Source of the DNA: an uncultured Acidimicrobiales bacterium
Lineage (GTDB): Bacteria; Actinomycetota; Acidimicrobiia; Acidimicrobiales; UBA10347
Direction: 5' to 3'
Assembly (NCBI GenBank): GCA_937942965.1
Contig: CALDGN010000283.1
Coordinates: 1-9,234 of the forward strand
Length of the DNA: 9,234 nt
Shown here piece after piece: positions 7,085 through 9,234 of this stretch; positions within the stretch are counted from its first letter, which is position 1, and each line of letters begins with the position of its first letter. The notes below the pieces were generated by a model. It saw only the letters and a program-made list of their open reading frames with translations, was not told the origin of the DNA and searched no databases. Both the position numbers and the translations under genes were made by a program.

Positions 7085-7140
7085 GGGTGCAGGTAGCGCG
7101 GCCAGAGGGCCCATCGTGACAGACACTGTCAGCTGCACCC
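7085..7140. repeat. Nested inverted repeats in the cyclase/selO spacer
   Basis: An outer perfect 8-bp inverted repeat pairs GGGTGCAG (7085-7092) with CTGCACCC (7133-7140). Inside it lie a GGCC-AGAG-GGCC hairpin (7100-7111) and a 15-bp dyad TGACAG-ACA-CTGTCA (7117-7131). The dyad has the look of an operator for a dimeric regulator. Each element alone could occur by chance in 187 bp of high-GC DNA. Their nesting next to the cyclase -35 zone is what makes them worth recording. Function is inferred. Confidence 0.4.
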
Positions 7141-7197
7141 TACGGTTCGAGGCAATGCCAGAAACGTTCGGACCGCCTTGTGTCACGGGCCTCGCGA

Positions 7198-7234
7198 TGG
7201 GCGATATGGGCCAGAGCGCGCCATTTGGGCGATA
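7198..7234 (+). repeat. Direct repeat TGGGCGATA upstream of selO
   Basis: Two identical 9-bp copies lie at 7198-7206 and 7226-7234, starting 28 bp apart. The second overlaps the -10-like hexamer of selO and the first is near its -35 zone. This is a plausible repressor site pair, or a chance repeat; the sequence does not decide. Confidence 0.3.
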
Positions 7235-7238
7235 GAAC
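7233..7238 (+). promoter_or_regulatory. -10-like hexamer of selO (leaderless start)
   Basis: TAGAAC ends 6 nt before the GTG at 7245. It lacks the final T of the consensus but fits the spacing of the other starts, and it picks 7245 over the in-frame GTG codons at 7257 and 7260. No ribosome binding site precedes any of the three. Confidence 0.4.
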
Positions 7239-7244
7239 GATCGA

Positions 7245-8939
7245 GTGACTTCCTCGGTGGTGAAGCCAGAAACCAACCCGCTGGGTCTGACCTTCACGAA
7301 TCGCTTCACGCGAGACCTGCCGGCCGACCCGATCGCCGAGAACACGCGTCGACAGGTCCACGGCGCGTGCTTCAGTCGCGTCGACCCAACCCCGACGGCG
7401 GCGCCCCAGCTCATCGCCCATAGCCACGAAGTCGCCGAGCTCCTGGGCATCTCCGCCGACGATGTCGCATCCGAAGCGTTCGCCGAGATGTTCAACGGCA
7501 ACCTCGTGACTGGCGATATGGATCCCTACGCCATGTGTTACGGCGGCCATCAGTTCGGCAACTGGGCCGGCCAACTCGGCGACGGTCGAGCCATCGCGCT
7601 TGGCGAAGTGCTTGCGCCTGATGGCAGTCATCAGACCCTGCAACTCAAAGGCTCGGGACCGACGCCGTACTCCCGCGGCGCCGACGGTCGCGCCGTACTG
7701 CGCTCGTCGATCCGAGAGTTCCTGTGCTCCGAGGCGATGTTCCATCTCGGCGTGCCGACCACCCGTGCACTCAGCCTGACGCTGTCCGGCGACGAGGTCA
7801 TGCGAGACATGTTCTACGACGGCCGTTCGGCGTTCGAGCACGGCGCCGTCGTCTGCCGCGTCGCTCCGTCGTTCCTGCGCTTCGGCAGCTTCCAGCTGTT
7901 CCCGGCACGCGGCGACGCCGACACCCTCCGCACGCTCGTCGAGTGGACAATCCGCACCGACTTCGCCCACCTCGACGCTCCGGTCGACGGACCGATCCCG
8001 AACGAAACGATCACCGAGTGGTTCGCCGAGGTCTGTCGCACCACCGCCGATCTGATGGTGCATTGGATGCGCGTCGGTTTCGTGCACGGCGTGATGAACA
8101 CCGACAACCTGTCGATCCTCGGATTGACGATTGACTATGGGCCCTACGGCTGGCTCGAAGGCTTCGACCCCGAATGGACGCCGAACACGACCGACGCGGG
8201 TCGTCGCCGCTATCGCTACGGCAACCAGCCGTCGATCGCCCACTGGAACCTGGTGCAGCTCGCCAACGCGATCGCCCCGCTCTATGCACCTGACGACGAG
8301 TCCGGCCTGTCCGACGAAGAGATCGAAGCCGCATTCCGCGAACAGGTCGCCCCGCTGCAAGATGCTGTCGACTCGTTCGCCACGCGCTTCGATGCCGGCT
8401 GGAACGAGATGATGGCCGAGCGTCTCGGGTTCGTTGCGATCGCGGACGGTGACAACGAACTATTCGGCGAACTCGGCCGAGTGCTTCAACTCGTCGAGAC
8501 CGACATGACGATCTTCCACCGCCGCCTCGCCGATGTCGACGCAGCCAACGCGGCCACGCTCGACGACGTCTCGCTGGTCGAGCCGATCAGCGATGCCTGG
8601 TATGTGAAGCCGAGCGATGAGCAGCTCAGCGAGATGGCGACCTGGCTTCGCAGCTGGTCAGCCCGAGTCGTCGCCGAGGAGCGGGCCGACGGTGACCGAG
8701 CCGCGAACCGCATTGCGCAGATGCACGCGATCAACCCCAAGTACGTCTTGCGGAACTGGATGGCCCAACTCGCCATCGACCGTTCCGACGCCGGAGACCA
8801 CGATGGGGTGACCGAGCTACTCGAACTGCTGCGCCGCCCCTACGACGAACAGCCCGAACACGAAGACCAGTTCTTCGTCAAACGACCCGAATGGGCACGG
8901 GAGCGCGCCGGCTGCTCAATGCTCAGCTGCAGCTCATGA
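7245..8939 (+). CDS. selO: SelO (YdiU) protein adenylyltransferase, pseudokinase fold
   Basis: SelO transfers AMP from ATP to Ser, Thr or Tyr of target proteins; in bacteria and mitochondria it is linked to redox and oxidative stress defence. The 564-residue product shows the family signature YGGHQFGNWAGQLGDGRA (99-116), LQLKGSGPTPYSR (132-144) and HGVMNTDNLSILGLTIDYGP (281-300). By alignment with the Pseudomonas syringae enzyme the ATP and metal residues are K135, E158, D287, N288 and D297, all intact and with matching K-E (23) and D-D (10) spacing. It ends in CSS, so C562 takes the place of selenocysteine in animal SelO and of the redox cysteine C476 in E. coli. It is longer than E. coli YdiU (478), partly through extra sequence between E158 and D287 and in the C-terminal half. 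The stop overlaps the prfC start (ATGA), implying one transcript. The GTG start is chosen by promoter spacing. Confidence 0.95.
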   Translation: MTSSVVKPETNPLGLTFTNRFTRDLPADPIAENTRRQVHGACFSRVDPTPTAAPQLIAHSHEVAELLGISADDVASEAFAEMFNGNLVTGDMDPYAMCYGGHQFGNWAGQLGDGRAIALGEVLAPDGSHQTLQLKGSGPTPYSRGADGRAVLRSSIREFLCSEAMFHLGVPTTRALSLTLSGDEVMRDMFYDGRSAFEHGAVVCRVAPSFLRFGSFQLFPARGDADTLRTLVEWTIRTDFAHLDAPVDGPIPNETITEWFAEVCRTTADLMVHWMRVGFVHGVMNTDNLSILGLTIDYGPYGWLEGFDPEWTPNTTDAGRRRYRYGNQPSIAHWNLVQLANAIAPLYAPDDESGLSDEEIEAAFREQVAPLQDAVDSFATRFDAGWNEMMAERLGFVAIADGDNELFGELGRVLQLVETDMTIFHRRLADVDAANAATLDDVSLVEPISDAWYVKPSDEQLSEMATWLRSWSARVVAEERADGDRAANRIAQMHAINPKYVLRNWMAQLAIDRSDAGDHDGVTELLELLRRPYDEQPEHEDQFFVKRPEWARERAGCSMLSCSS

Positions 8940-9234
8940 GCGACATCTTCGAAGAAGCCGAACGCCGACGCACCTTTGCGATCATCTCGCACCCCGATGC
9001 CGGCAAGACCACGCTCACCGAGAAGTTCCTTCTCTACTCGGGTGTGCTGACGGCCGGCGCCGGTTCGGTGACCGCACGCCGTGGCGGCCGATCGACGTCG
9101 AGCGACTGGATGGAGATCGAGCAGAAGCGCGGCATCTCGATCAGCTCGACCGTCATGCGGTTCCCGTACCGGGACTGCCTGTTGAACCTGCTTGATACAC
9201 CTGGTCACAAGGACTTCTCTGAGGACACGTTCCG
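8936..9234 (+). CDS. prfC: Peptide chain release factor 3 (RF3), N-terminal part, cut by window edge
   Basis: RF3 is a translational GTPase that recycles RF1 and RF2 from the ribosome after termination. The first 99 residues are visible and cover the start of the G domain: G1 loop SHPDAGKT (18-25), which is the RF3 form rather than the HVDHGKT form of EF-G; SDWMEIEQKRGISISSTVM (56-74) with the switch I/G2 region; and G3 DTPGH (87-91) followed by KDFSEDTF. SDWMEIE and the SHPDAGKT loop separate it clearly from EF-G, LepA and TypA. About 430 residues should follow to the right. The ATG overlaps the selO stop as ATGA and has no clear ribosome binding site, so translation is probably coupled to selO. 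Confidence 0.95.
   Translation, partial: MSDIFEEAERRRTFAIISHPDAGKTTLTEKFLLYSGVLTAGAGSVTARRGGRSTSSDWMEIEQKRGISISSTVMRFPYRDCLLNLLDTPGHKDFSEDTF

Noticed and set aside
7058..7501. N-terminal extension of the cyclase by up to 148 residues
   Set aside because: The frame stays open into selO, but the extra sequence has no domain and would overlap the divergent gene and its promoter. The start at 7057 has a well-placed -10-like hexamer.
7140..8360. 406-residue open frame opposite selO
   Set aside because: Its translation is low in complexity and rich in Arg, Gly and Val with no recognisable domain. The opposite strand encodes an unmistakable SelO. Long antisense frames are expected in high-GC DNA.

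Overview
The window is a gene-dense piece of a high-GC bacterial chromosome with seven genes and very short spacers. It probably comes from an actinomycete. A class such as Acidimicrobiia is my guess from three things: a DUF2510 tryptophan motif on a membrane protein, a FadD3-like ligase beside a P450, and gene starts that sit directly behind a -10-like hexamer with no Shine-Dalgarno sequence. The class assignment is inference and not proved by any one feature. I saw no rRNA, tRNA, insertion sequence, phage gene or CRISPR array.

Left part (1-2917): a cytochrome P450 runs leftward and loses its extreme C-terminus at the window edge. It is divergent, across a 152-bp spacer, from an acyl-CoA ligase that resembles the cholesterol-ring ligase FadD3. 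Together they suggest oxidative breakdown of a steroid, terpenoid or other alicyclic lipid: the P450 hydroxylates and the ligase makes the CoA thioester of an acid. The substrate is not readable from the sequence.

Middle (2949-5436): rightward, a small membrane-anchored exported protein and an EamA/DMT-family transporter, each with its own likely promoter. They converge on a leftward gene for a six-helix membrane protein with an N-terminal DUF2510 motif.

Right part (5465-9234): leftward, a soluble diguanylate cyclase with TPR-like helical repeats and an intact GGDEF active site and I-site. It lies 28 bp upstream of the DUF2510 gene. Across a 187-bp divergent spacer with inverted and direct repeats lies selO (protein AMPylase). 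Its stop codon overlaps the start of prfC (release factor 3) in an ATGA junction; prfC runs off the right edge.

The strongest cross-cutting observation is regulatory. Six of the seven gene starts have a TANNNT-like hexamer ending 6 or 7 nt before the start codon, the spacing expected if transcription begins on or next to the start codon (leaderless mRNA). The P450 instead has a purine-rich ribosome binding site, and prfC is probably translationally coupled to selO. I do not see a clearly novel multi-gene system here. The best leads are the selO-prfC coupling, the repeats in the cyclase/selO spacer, and the small exported protein of unknown function.
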